Source: Pseudomonas lundensis (GTDB lineage: Bacteria; Pseudomonadota; Gammaproteobacteria; Pseudomonadales; Pseudomonadaceae). Taken from it: 64,000 nt of DNA. The position numbers and the translations under genes were made by a program. How positions within the stretch are numbered: position 1 is the stretch's first letter; each line of letters begins with the position of its first letter. The notes beneath the pieces were generated by a model that saw nothing but the letters and a program-made list of their open reading frames with translations, was not told where the DNA came from and made no database searches. Positions 29,861 through 39,127 of this stretch are shown piece after piece. The stretch spans positions 1-64,000 of the forward strand of contig NZ_JYKY01000011.1 of assembly GCF_001042985.1 (NCBI RefSeq), in the 5' to 3' direction.

Positions 29861-30492
29861 GCTGTGCTCCCGGCCATGTCGACTTCGCGGTCGCCTTGAA
29901 CGACTTCAACCAGTTTGATGGCTTCCTGCTCCATGCCGACCACCAGCTCGTCGACGCGACGCTGCAGGAAACGATGGAAGAACACCGCCGGGATACCCAC
30001 CATCAGGCCCGCTGCCGTGGTGATCAACGCTTTGGAGATACCGCCTGCCAGGATTGCAGCATTGGTGGTCATGCCCGAGCCCATGAACGAGCTGAAAATA
30101 TCGATCATGCCCAGTACTGTGCCCAGCAGGCCCAGCAACGGGGCCATCGCGGCGATCGTGCCCAGCGCGTTGAGGTAGCGCTCCAGCTCGTGAATCACAC
30201 GGGCAGCCGCCTCCTCAATGCACTCTTTCATGATCTCGCGGCCGTGACGGGAATTGGCCAGACCCGCCGCAAGGATTTCACCCAGCGGGGAATCAGCACG
30301 CAGTTGTTTGAGTTTCTCTTTGTCCAGCTGCTTGTCTTTGATCCACACCCAAACTTGCCCCAAGAGATGAGGCGGCGTCACGCGGCTGGCGCGTAATGTC
30401 CAAAGACGCTCGACAATAATGCCCAGCGCGGCAACAGAGCTCAGAATGATCGGCAGCATCATCCAGCCACCGGATTTGACCAGTTCCCACAC
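29857..30492 (-). CDS. exbB: MotA/TolQ/ExbB-family proton channel protein
   Basis: Inner-membrane protein of about 211 residues with three predicted membrane helices: MLPIILSSVAALGIIVERLW near the N-terminus, then LGTIAAMAPLLGLLGTVLGMI and ALITTAAGLMVGIPAVFF with the conserved proline and threonines of the proton path. The frame can start at GTG 30522, but GAGGGG is well placed for the GTG at 30492, giving MWELVKSGGWMMLP. It overlaps exbD by 4 bp and heads the operon running to murB. It is 77 bp downstream of comEC. Confidence 0.9.
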   Translation of the reverse strand: MWELVKSGGWMMLPIILSSVAALGIIVERLWTLRASRVTPPHLLGQVWVWIKDKQLDKEKLKQLRADSPLGEILAAGLANSRHGREIMKECIEEAAARVIHELERYLNALGTIAAMAPLLGLLGTVLGMIDIFSSFMGSGMTTNAAILAGGISKALITTAAGLMVGIPAVFFHRFLQRRVDELVVGMEQEAIKLVEVVQGDREVDMAGSTA

Positions 30493-30568
30493 AGTGACAA
30501 TCCCCTCGAAAAAGTGCGCCACTCTACCATAGGATTGGCTCGCCGCTCAGGCACGCACAAAACCCCTG

Positions 30569-32803
30569 TCACCCGTCAAGGCGCCAGAACCTGCGTTGTT
30601 GACGCTCGCCCAGAGCCACCCCCTTCGCCCCCAGGCTCAAACGCACGGCGCCTTGTTCTGCACTGTCGAGCACCGTCATGCCCAACGCCCGGTAGCGAGC
30701 CAATACCTGAGGGTGCGGGTGACCAAAACTGTTGCCAGCCCCGCGTGAAATCAAGACATGCTGCGCAGACAGCGCGTTCAGAAACACCCGGGACGACGAG
30801 GTGCGGCTGCCGTGATGCGGAGCTTGCAACCACTGCACCGGGACCGCCAAAGGGCTGCGCAAAAAAGCACGCTCAGCCTGCGCGTCGATGTCTCCGGTCA
30901 GCAATAGCCGCTCATCGCCAGCCTGTACCAAGAGCACACAGGACTTTTGGTTGCCGTTGCTGGCGTCCGGCCATTGCCAAAGCGAGAAGCGCACACCGTC
31001 CCACTCCCAGCCGTCTTGCGCGGCGCAAGGTTGAGCCTGTAACTGAGCGGGCAAACCCGGTACGTCGCCGCTGATCACCTGCTTGACGTTCAGCGCTCGC
31101 CGGACCGCCAACGCACCCCCTGCGTGGTCTGAGTCGGCATGGCTGATCAGCATCAAATCCAGCTCATGGATGCCTTGCGAGCGCAGAAAAGGCACGACCA
31201 CCCGCTCCCCCTGATCCAGATCCCGGAGCGTGGGGCCCGCGTCATAAAGCAGGGTGTGGTGGCGCGTGCGCAACAGCATGGCCAACCCTTGCCCGACGTC
31301 CAGTTGCCAGACCTCAACCTGACCGTGCGGGACCTGCTCGCGCGGCGCAAGAAACGCCAATGCCAGCAGCGGCCAACCCAATGGCCTCAGCGCAACGCCC
31401 GCCGGCAACAGCAGCATCACAACCCCTGCCGCCGTCAGCGCCCAAATGCCGATCGGTACGGCTGGCGGCAACCAGGCCGGGAACGTCCCCGCCAACCAGG
31501 TCAAACCGCGTATCAACACGTCCAGCAGCCCCCCGGACACCCAAAGCAACCCCTCTCCCAGCCAGGGCACGGGCAGCAAGAAGGTGCCCAGCAACGCTGA
31601 GGGCAACACCAGCAGGCTGATCCACGGCACCGCCACCAGGTTCGCCAGCGGGCCGGTCGCACTCACGGGTAACGCCAAGGCCCACATCACGGGAAACAGC
31701 CCCAGGGCAATCAGGCCGTGGGGCCTTGTCCAGGCAGACCACTGACTCCACGCCCCCAAACGCCCGCTGAACGTAAAAATCAGCACGGCAACCGCTGCAA
31801 ATGAAAGCCAAAAACCAGGCATCAGGCTGGCTAACGGCTCCACCAGCAAGACCGCATTCAACGCCAGCAAAAATGGCAACCACACCCCTAAATGCCGAAA
31901 GCGCAGACGCCATAACAGCACCAGGCCCAGCATCACGCAGGCGCGCTGCACTGGCACTTCAAATCCGGCCAACAGGCCATAACTGACCGCCCCCACAAAC
32001 GCCAGGCCACACGCCCAAGGCAGCCACGGCCAGCCTCGGGGCCATATGCCATAACGCGCGAACAGTGCGATCAGCCCGTAGAGCAAACCGGCAAACAAAC
32101 CGATGTGCTGCCCCGAGATCACCAATAAATGTACGGTGCCTGTGGTTTGCAACAGCTTCCAGTCTTCGCGGTCCAGACCGGAGCCGTCCCCCATCACCAG
32201 CGCCGCCAGCCAGGGCGCCCGGCCATGGGCCTCGACACTCAACAAACGTTGACGCAACCCGTCACGCCACGCAGAAGAGGCTGTCGCCAGCCGCTGCCCA
32301 TCCTTGACCGTTCCGGTTGCGCCTATCCGCTTGCTGAGCAACCACGCCTCGTAATCAAACCCCTGAGGATTAAGCAGACCCCGCGGCTTTTTCAGCTTCA
32401 CGGCCAGGCGCCAGCGTTCGCCACTGTTAACCGGCGGACCACCTTGCCAGCTCAAGCGAAGCGTGCGCGGCAACTCAGCCCGACGAGAGACGGGCGTATC
32501 GATGTCAAACCCCACGTAGGACGCCGTGCGTTGCGGCAACCCAGTCACCCGCCCTTCAATCCAGAGGGTGCGACCGTCGAGGGCATCCGACAGGCGGTCA
32601 TCCAGTGCCGACTGCCCCTGCACGCATGCCCACACCAACCCCAGCAGCCACAACCCGACCGGGTACGTTCGAAAAAACATCAGCCCTACTGCAAGGCCGC
32701 ACAACCCCCCTAACCACCCTGCCGGGGGCAGTACCGGCAAATACCTTAACGCCATCAACCCCAGCGCCAGCCCTGTCATCCCTGTGTACATAGCCCGCCC
32801 CAA
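30569..32803 (-). CDS. comEC: ComEC/Rec2-family DNA uptake channel protein
   Basis: Polytopic membrane protein that carries single-stranded DNA into the cytoplasm during natural transformation; 744 residues. An N-terminal DUF4131-type region with a soluble OB-like part is followed by the multi-helix Competence domain (about 200-480) and a C-terminal metallo-beta-lactamase-like domain with HADSDHAGG, LLTGDIDAQAE and APHHGSRTSSS. All metal-binding motifs are intact, so the gene looks functional. The exact start among MGRAMYTGMTGL is uncertain. It is divergent from the DUF2062 gene. Confidence 0.92.
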   Translation of the reverse strand: MGRAMYTGMTGLALGLMALRYLPVLPPAGWLGGLCGLAVGLMFFRTYPVGLWLLGLVWACVQGQSALDDRLSDALDGRTLWIEGRVTGLPQRTASYVGFDIDTPVSRRAELPRTLRLSWQGGPPVNSGERWRLAVKLKKPRGLLNPQGFDYEAWLLSKRIGATGTVKDGQRLATASSAWRDGLRQRLLSVEAHGRAPWLAALVMGDGSGLDREDWKLLQTTGTVHLLVISGQHIGLFAGLLYGLIALFARYGIWPRGWPWLPWACGLAFVGAVSYGLLAGFEVPVQRACVMLGLVLLWRLRFRHLGVWLPFLLALNAVLLVEPLASLMPGFWLSFAAVAVLIFTFSGRLGAWSQWSAWTRPHGLIALGLFPVMWALALPVSATGPLANLVAVPWISLLVLPSALLGTFLLPVPWLGEGLLWVSGGLLDVLIRGLTWLAGTFPAWLPPAVPIGIWALTAAGVVMLLLPAGVALRPLGWPLLALAFLAPREQVPHGQVEVWQLDVGQGLAMLLRTRHHTLLYDAGPTLRDLDQGERVVVPFLRSQGIHELDLMLISHADSDHAGGALAVRRALNVKQVISGDVPGLPAQLQAQPCAAQDGWEWDGVRFSLWQWPDASNGNQKSCVLLVQAGDERLLLTGDIDAQAERAFLRSPLAVPVQWLQAPHHGSRTSSSRVFLNALSAQHVLISRGAGNSFGHPHPQVLARYRALGMTVLDSAEQGAVRLSLGAKGVALGERQQRRFWRLDG

Positions 32804-32924
32804 AAATCCCTTTCACACGGATTAGTCCATCAGGGCAAACGACGCTTTAATAATTGTCACAAAGTCTGAATAGGCATAAGGCCGAATTTGGGCATACTGG
32901 CCCATTCATCCCAGGGAGAGGCCC

Positions 32925-33440
32925 ATGCCACGGCGTTTATTCAAACGTTACATGCCAGACCCGGCAAGCATCAGGGAACACAAATCCTTACGATTTATGG
33001 GCACCCTGCTGCATGACCCAAACCTGTGGCACCTGAATCGGCACTCCGTATCCCGCGCCATGGCCGTGGGCATATTCGCCGCGTTCATCCCCATGCCGTT
33101 TCAAATGCTGCTGGCCGCGTTCCTCGCAATCACCGTGCGCAGCAACATGCCCATTTCGGTCGGACTGGTGTGGCTGACCAACCCGATCACCATGCCACCG
33201 GTGTTTTATTGCACCTACAAACTCGGCGCGTGGCTAATGGACGTACCGGTACGTAAATTACCGGACGACCTGACCTGGGAGTGGATCAGCGGGCAGCTGT
33301 CTATGCTCTGGCAACCCTTCTTGCTCGGTTCGGTGGTGTGCGGCGTGGTGTTGGGTGCGCTGGCCTATTGCCTGACACAGCTGTATTGGCGCTGGTGGGT
33401 GAGCCGCCAATGGAAGCGCCGGCAAAACAATCGCCCATAA
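32925..33440 (+). CDS. DUF2062 family membrane protein
   Basis: Protein of 171 residues with a basic N-terminus (MPRRLFKRYMPDPASIREHK) and the DUF2062 core: SVSRAMAVGIFAAFIPMPFQMLLAAFLAI, then NMPISVGLVWLTNPITMPPVFYCTYKLG, both membrane-associated, and a third helix near LLGSVVCGVVLGALAYCLT. Function is unknown. GGGAGAGG is the ribosome binding site. In PAO1 the same gene is followed by lolCDE; here it is followed by a terminator and a different ABC system. Confidence 0.88.
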   Translation: MPRRLFKRYMPDPASIREHKSLRFMGTLLHDPNLWHLNRHSVSRAMAVGIFAAFIPMPFQMLLAAFLAITVRSNMPISVGLVWLTNPITMPPVFYCTYKLGAWLMDVPVRKLPDDLTWEWISGQLSMLWQPFLLGSVVCGVVLGALAYCLTQLYWRWWVSRQWKRRQNNRP

Positions 33441-33442
33441 AA

Positions 33443-33466
33443 AAGACCCCGTTCGGGGTCTTATTG
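33443..33466. terminator. Terminator between DUF2062 gene and ABC-2 exporter
   Basis: AAGACCCCG (33443-33451), loop TT, CGGGGTCTT (33454-33462). On the minus strand six T residues follow, so it is best for the exporter operon; on the plus strand the T run is short. Confidence 0.8.
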
Positions 33467-33482
33467 CAAAGCGCGGAACGTA

Positions 33483-34262
33483 TTACTGACGCATGCCGCG
33501 ACCGCTGACCAGCAAGCGGGCGCACAAGAAGTACAACACCACGGTCGCCACCACCATAAAGGTCAAGGCCACGCTGATTTTGATGTCAGACACCCCCAGA
33601 ATGCCGTAGCGGAAGGCGTTCACCATGTGCAACACCGGGTTGGCCATCGACACCGTCTGCCAGAACGGCGGCAGCAACGAGATCGAATAGAACACCCCAC
33701 CCAGATAAGTCAACGGCGTGAGCACAAACGTCGGAATGATCGAAATATCATCGAAATTGCGTGCAAACACGGCGTTAACGAAGCCCAACAGCGAAAATAT
33801 GGTCGCCGTCAGCAATACCACGGCCACCGTCAACCCCAGGTGATGCACCTGCAAGTCGGTGAAAAAGAGCGACAGCAACGTCACGATCACGCCCACCATC
33901 AAGCCTCGCAGAATCCCGCCCACGGTGTAGCCGATCAAAATGGTGTGCGGCGATACCGGCGACACCATCAGCTCCTCGATGGAGCGCTGGAACTTGCTGC
34001 CAAAAAAGCTCGATACCACGTTGCCGTAGGCGTTGGTGATCACAGACATCATGATCAGGCCGGGCACGATGTACTCCATATAGGTGAAACCACCCATATC
34101 GCCGATTTGTCGGCCAATCAGGTTACCGAAGATCACAAAGTACAGAACCATGGTGATCGCTGGCGGCAGCAGGGTTTGCGGCCAGATGCGCATGAAACGG
34201 CGCACTTCGCGGTAAACAATGGTGTTCAACGCAATCAGATTGGGGCGCAGCTCCGAGCTCAT
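33483..34262 (-). CDS. ABC-2 type exporter permease (YadH-like)
   Basis: Membrane subunit of 259 residues with six predicted helices, among them LPPAITMVLYFVIFGNLIG, GGILRGLMVGVIVTLLSLFF, VVLLTATIFSLLGFVNAVFA and ALTFMVVATVVLYFLCARLL. The FDDISIIPTFVLTPLTYLGGVFY stretch is the ABC-2 signature. It overlaps the ATPase gene by 4 bp. The cargo is unknown; YadGH of E. coli is also uncharacterised. Position resembles PA2811-PA2812 in PAO1. Confidence 0.9.
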   Translation of the reverse strand: MSSELRPNLIALNTIVYREVRRFMRIWPQTLLPPAITMVLYFVIFGNLIGRQIGDMGGFTYMEYIVPGLIMMSVITNAYGNVVSSFFGSKFQRSIEELMVSPVSPHTILIGYTVGGILRGLMVGVIVTLLSLFFTDLQVHHLGLTVAVVLLTATIFSLLGFVNAVFARNFDDISIIPTFVLTPLTYLGGVFYSISLLPPFWQTVSMANPVLHMVNAFRYGILGVSDIKISVALTFMVVATVVLYFLCARLLVSGRGMRQ

Positions 34263-35191
34263 ATCGCCACCTTCGCCAGATTTTTCTCGACCAACGACAC
34301 AAACAACTCCTCAAGGCGATTGGTTTTATTGCGCAAGCTCACCACTTCAATCTGCTGGGCAGCCAGTTGGGTGAACAAACCGGTAATGCCGACCTGTTTG
34401 TCCACCTGAACTTCCAGCGTCACGCTGTCGAGCAATTGGCTCGGGTAACCGATCAGCTGCGGCGCTGCCTGCAATGGGGTTTTCAGGTCCAGCAGGAAGG
34501 TTTCGACATGCAGCTGGCCCAACAACTGGCGCATGCTGGTGTTTTCAACGATGGTGCCGTGATCGATGATGCCGATGTTGCGGCACAGTTGCTCAGCCTC
34601 TTCCAGGTAGTGGGTGGTGAGGATGATGGTGGTGCCCTGCTCGTTCAGCTCGGTAAGGAACGTCCACATGGAGCGACGCAGCTCAATGTCCACCCCCGCC
34701 GTCGGCTCGTCGAGAATCAACAGGCGCGGCTCGTGCACCAGGGCGCGAGCAATCATCAGGCGGCGTTTCATGCCCCCTGACAATGAGCGCGAGGGCGTGT
34801 CGCGCTTGTCCCACAACCCGAGCTGGGTCAGGTATTTCTCAGCGCGTTCCTTGGCGACTTTGGGCGCAATGCCGTAATAACCCGCCTGGGTCACGACGAT
34901 ATCGAAGGTTTTTTCAAACTGGTTGAAGTTGAACTCCTGGGGCACCACACCGATGCAACGCTTCAAGGCGGCGGGTTCGCGGTCCAGGTCATGGCCGAAC
35001 ACATTCACCGTGCCGCTGGTTTTGTTCACCAGCGTCGAGAGAATGCCAATGGTTGTGGATTTGCCGGCGCCGTTGGGGCCAAGCAATGCGAAAAAATCAC
35101 CTTCAGAAACATCCAGATCGATACCACTCAGGGCCTGGAAACCGTTGCCGTAGGTTTTGGTTAGCTGCCGTATGGACAGAGCGGAACTCAT
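34259..35191 (-). CDS. ABC transporter ATP-binding protein (YadG-like)
   Basis: ATPase of 310 residues partnering the ABC-2 permease. Walker A is LGPNGAGKSTTIG near residue 38, the signature is SLSGGMKRRLMIARAL, Walker B is LLILDEPTAGVD, followed by TTHYLEEAEQLC. A C-terminal regulatory extension of about 80 residues follows. Cargo unknown. Confidence 0.92.
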   Translation of the reverse strand: MSSALSIRQLTKTYGNGFQALSGIDLDVSEGDFFALLGPNGAGKSTTIGILSTLVNKTSGTVNVFGHDLDREPAALKRCIGVVPQEFNFNQFEKTFDIVVTQAGYYGIAPKVAKERAEKYLTQLGLWDKRDTPSRSLSGGMKRRLMIARALVHEPRLLILDEPTAGVDIELRRSMWTFLTELNEQGTTIILTTHYLEEAEQLCRNIGIIDHGTIVENTSMRQLLGQLHVETFLLDLKTPLQAAPQLIGYPSQLLDSVTLEVQVDKQVGITGLFTQLAAQQIEVVSLRNKTNRLEELFVSLVEKNLAKVAI

Positions 35192-35326
35192 ATCTGATTA
35201 CGCACCAAGATGGGGGAATAGGAGGTGTAAGTAAGGGCGAGCCGTCTGTCATACAAGTCCGTCACGCAGGCAGCATGGTGCTTGGCCTCGACGCACAAGT
35301 ACAGTCGCCCGTATTAATAGTGAGTA

Positions 35327-35950
35327 TTAAGTCAACGCGGTCATGACCGCACCGCGGTAGCACGGGCGCAGTTTCAGGCGCTCATACCACGCTTCCAGGT
35401 TCGGCATTGAAGGGCGCTCAAGGGGCATTTCAAACCAGGCATAAATGAATGACCCCAGCGGAATGTCGCCCATGCCAATTTCATCACCCGACAAATAAGG
35501 TTTTTCCGACAAGGCCTGATCCACAATCGACAGCAACTCTGCGCACGTTTTACTCGCACCGTTGATCAACACCCAGTCTTGCTGCTCGGCTGGCGTACGC
35601 AACATGCCCCAGAACAGATCGCGGAAAGGCCCTGCAAATGTCGACGTAGTCCAGTCCATCCACTTGTCTGCCTGTGCGCGCACGCACACATCGCGCTGAT
35701 ACCAGGAGGTGTCTGAGCCATAACGGGCAGCCAGATACCGCACGATGGCGTTGGATTCCCACAGCACGAAATCGCCGTCTTCAATCATCGGCACCCGACC
35801 GTTGGGGTTTAACGCCCGGTACTGTGGGGTATCGACCACACCAAACGCACCACCGGCCTCTTCTCGCTCGTAAGGCAAGGCCAACTCTTCGGCACACCAC
35901 AGGACTTTTCTGACATTGGATGAATTCTTGCGACCCCACACTTTCAGCAT
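35327..35950 (-). CDS. Glutathione S-transferase family protein
   Basis: Protein of 207 residues with an N-terminal thioredoxin-like GST domain (KVWGRKNSSNVRKVLWCAEEL, then VPMIEDGDFVLWESNAIVRYL with the glutathione-binding ES pair) and a C-terminal helical domain containing GMGDIPLGSFIYAWFEM. It likely conjugates or reduces electrophiles. Its Shine-Dalgarno AGGAG lies in one arm of a 7-bp inverted repeat in the leader. Confidence 0.9.
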   Translation of the reverse strand: MLKVWGRKNSSNVRKVLWCAEELALPYEREEAGGAFGVVDTPQYRALNPNGRVPMIEDGDFVLWESNAIVRYLAARYGSDTSWYQRDVCVRAQADKWMDWTTSTFAGPFRDLFWGMLRTPAEQQDWVLINGASKTCAELLSIVDQALSEKPYLSGDEIGMGDIPLGSFIYAWFEMPLERPSMPNLEAWYERLKLRPCYRGAVMTALT

Positions 35951-35956
35951 GACTCA

Positions 35957-35984
35957 ACTCCTGATTGATAGACGCCGCAGGAGT
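35957..35984 (-). promoter_or_regulatory. Leader hairpin that can mask the GST ribosome binding site
   Basis: In the GST message ACTCCTG (35984-35978) can pair with CAGGAGT (35963-35957), which contains the AGGAG Shine-Dalgarno sequence 6-8 nt before the ATG at 35950; the loop is 14 nt. The mask would lower translation unless opened. Confidence 0.4.
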
Positions 35985-36101
35985 CTAACCCCACAGGACG
36001 AACTCCGCCTCCCGGGTGAGGTCACTATCCATAGCACCCCGAACAAGACTTGCGACTAAGCTCTAGAAGGTTCCCGCCACTGGTTTCACGGAGGATTGAA
36101 T

Positions 36102-38549
36102 ATGCTGTTGTTGTGGATTGTGGTTTTAATCGTTGGCGTCGCCTGGCTGGCGCATCGCCGCGTTGCACCGCTGCCCGCCATGGGCGTGGTGGCTGTCTAT
36201 CTCGTGGCCATGGCCATTTTCAGCCATGCACCGGGCTGGCTGCTGGGGATCTTCTGGATTCTGCTGGCGATACCGGCCGCGCTGTTGTTGCTGCCTGATC
36301 TGCGGCGCAAGGTGTTCACCGCCCCGCTGTTCAACTGGTTTCAAAAAACCCTGCCACCCATGTCGCAAACCGAGCGCGACGCCATCGACGCTGGCACGGT
36401 GTGGTGGGATGGCGAATTGTTCAGCGGTCGTCCCGACTGGAATCAGTTGCTGGCTTACCCCAAAGTCCAGTTGACCGATGAAGAACAGGCCTTTATTGAC
36501 GGCCCCACCGAAGAACTGTGCGCCATGGTCTCGGACTGGGACATCGGCCAGCGCATGGACTTGCCCCCTGAAGCCTGGGCACACATCAAGCAACACGGTT
36601 TCTTTGCACTGATCATTCCCAAGGAGTTCGGCGGCAAGGGCTTTTCGGCGTATGCGCATTCACAGGTGGCCATGAAACTCGCCACCCGCAGTGGCGACCT
36701 GGCGTCCACGGTGATGGTGCCCAACTCCCTCGGCCCGGCTGAATTGCTGCTGCACTACGGCACGGATGAACAGCGCAACCACTACCTGCCCCGCTTGGCC
36801 CGGGGCGACGACATCCCGTGCTTCGCCCTCACCGGCCCGCTTGCCGGTTCTGACGCGGGCGCCATGCCCGACACCGGCATCATTTGCAAAGGCCAGTGGC
36901 AAGGCGAGGAAGTCATCGGTCTGCGTCTGAATTGGGAAAAGCGCTACATCACGCTCGGCCCGGTCGCCACCCTGCTGGGCCTGGCCTTCAAGGCCCATGA
37001 CCCCGACCACTTGTTGGGTGAGGAAGAAGATCTGGGCATCAGTCTCGCGCTGATTCCGACCGACACTCCGGGGGTCGAGATTGGCCGACGCCATCTGCCA
37101 CTGGGTGCAGCCTTCATGAATGGCCCCAACTCGGGCAAAGACGTGTTTATTCCGCTGGACTACCTGATTGGCGGGCAGGAGATGCTCGGCAAGGGCTGGA
37201 TGATGCTGATGAACTGCCTGTCCGTGGGCCGTTCGATTTCACTCCCGGCCGTTGGCACCGGCGCGGCCAAGTTCACCAGCCTGGTCACCGGGCAATACGC
37301 TCAGGTGCGCGAACAGTTCAACGTGCCCCTCGCAGCGTTCGAAGGCATTCAGGAAGCGCTGGCCCGTATCGGCGGCAATGCCTGGTTGATGGACAGCGCC
37401 CGCATGCTGACGGCCAACGCCGTCGATCTGGGGGAAAAACCGTCCGTGTTGTCGGCCATCCTCAAATACCACCTCACCGAGCGTGGCCGCGAATGCATCA
37501 GCCACGCCATGGACGTGCACGGCGGCAAAGGCATCATCATGGGGCCCAACAACTATTTGGGTCGCAGCTGGCAAGGGGCGCCGATCTTCATCACCGTGGA
37601 AGGCGCGAACATTCTGTCGCGCAACCTGATGATCTTCGGCCAGGGTGCCATTCGCTGCCACCCGTTTGTACTCAAGGAAATGGCACTGGCCGGGCGTGAG
37701 GACCGCGAACAGGCCCTGCACGAGTTTGATGACCTGCTGCTCAAGCACATCGGTTTTGCTGTCAGCAACGCCGCCAGTACGCTGGTCTTGAACCTGGGGC
37801 TGGGTCGCTTCGAACACGCACCGGGCAACGCGTTGAGCCAAGGCTATTTCCGCGCCTTGAACCGTCAGGCTGCAGCGTTCGCGATGCTGGCAGACCTGAG
37901 CATGATGCTGCTGGGTGGCGAACTTAAACGTCGCGAACGCCTGTCGGCGCGTCTGGGCGATGTGCTCAGCCATATGTACCTGGCCAGCGCAGCCCTCAAG
38001 CGCTATCACGATCTGGATTCACCCGAGCATCTGAACCCGCTGTTCACCTGGGCCATGGAAGAAAGCCTGGGACAGGCTGAGCGGGCACTGGATCAATTGC
38101 TGAAAAACTTCCCGAGCCGCACCTTGGGCTGGCTGCTGCGCGGGGTTGTCTTCCCGTTTGGCCGACGTCACACCGGGCCGGACGATGCACTGGACGCCGA
38201 GGTGGCCGCCGTGTTGGGACGCGCCCAAGGCGATCCGACACTGGAGGCCGTACTAGCCGGGTGCTATCGCCCGCAATCGGCTGACGATCCGGTCGGCGCC
38301 CTGCAACATGCCAGTCAACTGCTTAGCGCCGCCCAACCGCTGTTCAAAAAACTGCATCAGGGGCTCAAAAGCGGTCAGGTTAAACCGGCCGCAGGGGAAC
38401 ATGCGATTGATGCGGCGCTCACTGCTGGCGTGCTGCAACCGGCCGAGGCGCAGACCCTGCGCGAGGCCGAGGCGGCACGTCGCAAGGTGATCGACGTCGA
38501 CGATTTCTCGAAGGAAGCACTCACCCACAGCGAAGGAAAAGTTCGATAG
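36102..38549 (+). CDS. fadE: Acyl-CoA dehydrogenase, FadE type with membrane anchor
   Basis: First enzyme of fatty-acid beta-oxidation, using FAD and passing electrons to ETF; 815 residues, the long FadE form. Two N-terminal hydrophobic segments (LLLWIVVLIVGVAWLA and GVVAVYLVAMAIFS with GWLLGIFWILLAIPAALLLL) anchor it, the central acyl-CoA dehydrogenase domain runs from about 120 to 510 (FFALIIPKEFGGKGFSAYAH, ALTGPLAGSDAGAMPDTG, SHAMDVHGGKGIIMGPNNYL), and a DUF1974-type C-terminal domain follows. ATG at 36102 has GGAGGA 6 nt upstream; a TTG at 36096 lies inside the ribosome binding site. It is functionally linked to etfB and ETF-QO at the window start. Confidence 0.92.
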   Translation: MLLLWIVVLIVGVAWLAHRRVAPLPAMGVVAVYLVAMAIFSHAPGWLLGIFWILLAIPAALLLLPDLRRKVFTAPLFNWFQKTLPPMSQTERDAIDAGTVWWDGELFSGRPDWNQLLAYPKVQLTDEEQAFIDGPTEELCAMVSDWDIGQRMDLPPEAWAHIKQHGFFALIIPKEFGGKGFSAYAHSQVAMKLATRSGDLASTVMVPNSLGPAELLLHYGTDEQRNHYLPRLARGDDIPCFALTGPLAGSDAGAMPDTGIICKGQWQGEEVIGLRLNWEKRYITLGPVATLLGLAFKAHDPDHLLGEEEDLGISLALIPTDTPGVEIGRRHLPLGAAFMNGPNSGKDVFIPLDYLIGGQEMLGKGWMMLMNCLSVGRSISLPAVGTGAAKFTSLVTGQYAQVREQFNVPLAAFEGIQEALARIGGNAWLMDSARMLTANAVDLGEKPSVLSAILKYHLTERGRECISHAMDVHGGKGIIMGPNNYLGRSWQGAPIFITVEGANILSRNLMIFGQGAIRCHPFVLKEMALAGREDREQALHEFDDLLLKHIGFAVSNAASTLVLNLGLGRFEHAPGNALSQGYFRALNRQAAAFAMLADLSMMLLGGELKRRERLSARLGDVLSHMYLASAALKRYHDLDSPEHLNPLFTWAMEESLGQAERALDQLLKNFPSRTLGWLLRGVVFPFGRRHTGPDDALDAEVAAVLGRAQGDPTLEAVLAGCYRPQSADDPVGALQHASQLLSAAQPLFKKLHQGLKSGQVKPAAGEHAIDAALTAGVLQPAEAQTLREAEAARRKVIDVDDFSKEALTHSEGKVR

Positions 38550-38611
38550 CACGACAGCAGGCGCGCGGAGCTTTATACTCCCGCGCCCGTTTTGCTTTAG
38601 AGGACACCGCA

Positions 38612-39028
38612 ATGGCCACCAACGATCTCAACCACAACCTCGTGTTGCTCGACATTCTGCGCAGCATTCTGGTTGCTGTCGGTGATGCCGAGCAGATCCC
38701 CGAAGAAAGCCACGCATTGTTTATGGAACGGTTCGACGAAATGCGCAGCGCATTGCCGGTCGATCCGATCGAGAGTCAGTACCTGGGCCAGGACATCATG
38801 TGCCAGGTGATCGAACGCTACCCGCAAATCGCTCACCTGGTGCCCCGCGACCTGCTGTGGTACTTCGGCGGTGCATGCTTCAACTTCCTGTCCGATGAAG
38901 AACTGGACATGTATGAGGCGCTTGAAGAGCGCCGTCATGAAGCCGAGGAAAACGGCGAACCGTTCGACTGGAATCAGGAAAAGCAGTTCATGGCGTTGCC
39001 GACAGGCGAAGACAGCCCGCAACACTGA
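38612..39028 (+). CDS. PA2817-like conserved protein of unknown function
   Basis: Acidic soluble protein of 138 residues, mostly helical, with DLLWYFGGACFNFLSDEELDMYEALEERR near the middle. No signal peptide, membrane helix or known catalytic motif is seen. It follows fadE by 62 bp with its own AGAGGA ribosome binding site and ends in a terminator; the pairing with the acyl-CoA dehydrogenase is conserved in Pseudomonas. A role connected with fatty-acid oxidation is possible but unsupported by sequence motifs. Confidence 0.85.
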   Translation: MATNDLNHNLVLLDILRSILVAVGDAEQIPEESHALFMERFDEMRSALPVDPIESQYLGQDIMCQVIERYPQIAHLVPRDLLWYFGGACFNFLSDEELDMYEALEERRHEAEENGEPFDWNQEKQFMALPTGEDSPQH

Positions 39029-39048
39029 TCAGCGCCCAGCACCACATC

Positions 39049-39084
39049 AGGCCCGCCCGGTTACCCGGACGGGCCTTTTTTTTT
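39049..39084 (+). terminator. Terminator after the PA2817-like gene
   Basis: AGGCCCG (39049-39055) and CGGGCCT (39070-39076) form the outer stem, with an inner CCGG self-pair, followed by nine T residues. Confidence 0.9.
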
Positions 39085-39127
39085 CGCCCGGCTGTTTTAA
39101 GGTCCACTGTCACGGCGGGTGTGGCGC

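Noticed and set aside
32850..32880. TTGTCA-17-TAAGGC promoter for the DUF2062 gene
   Set aside because: The -10 matches too poorly.
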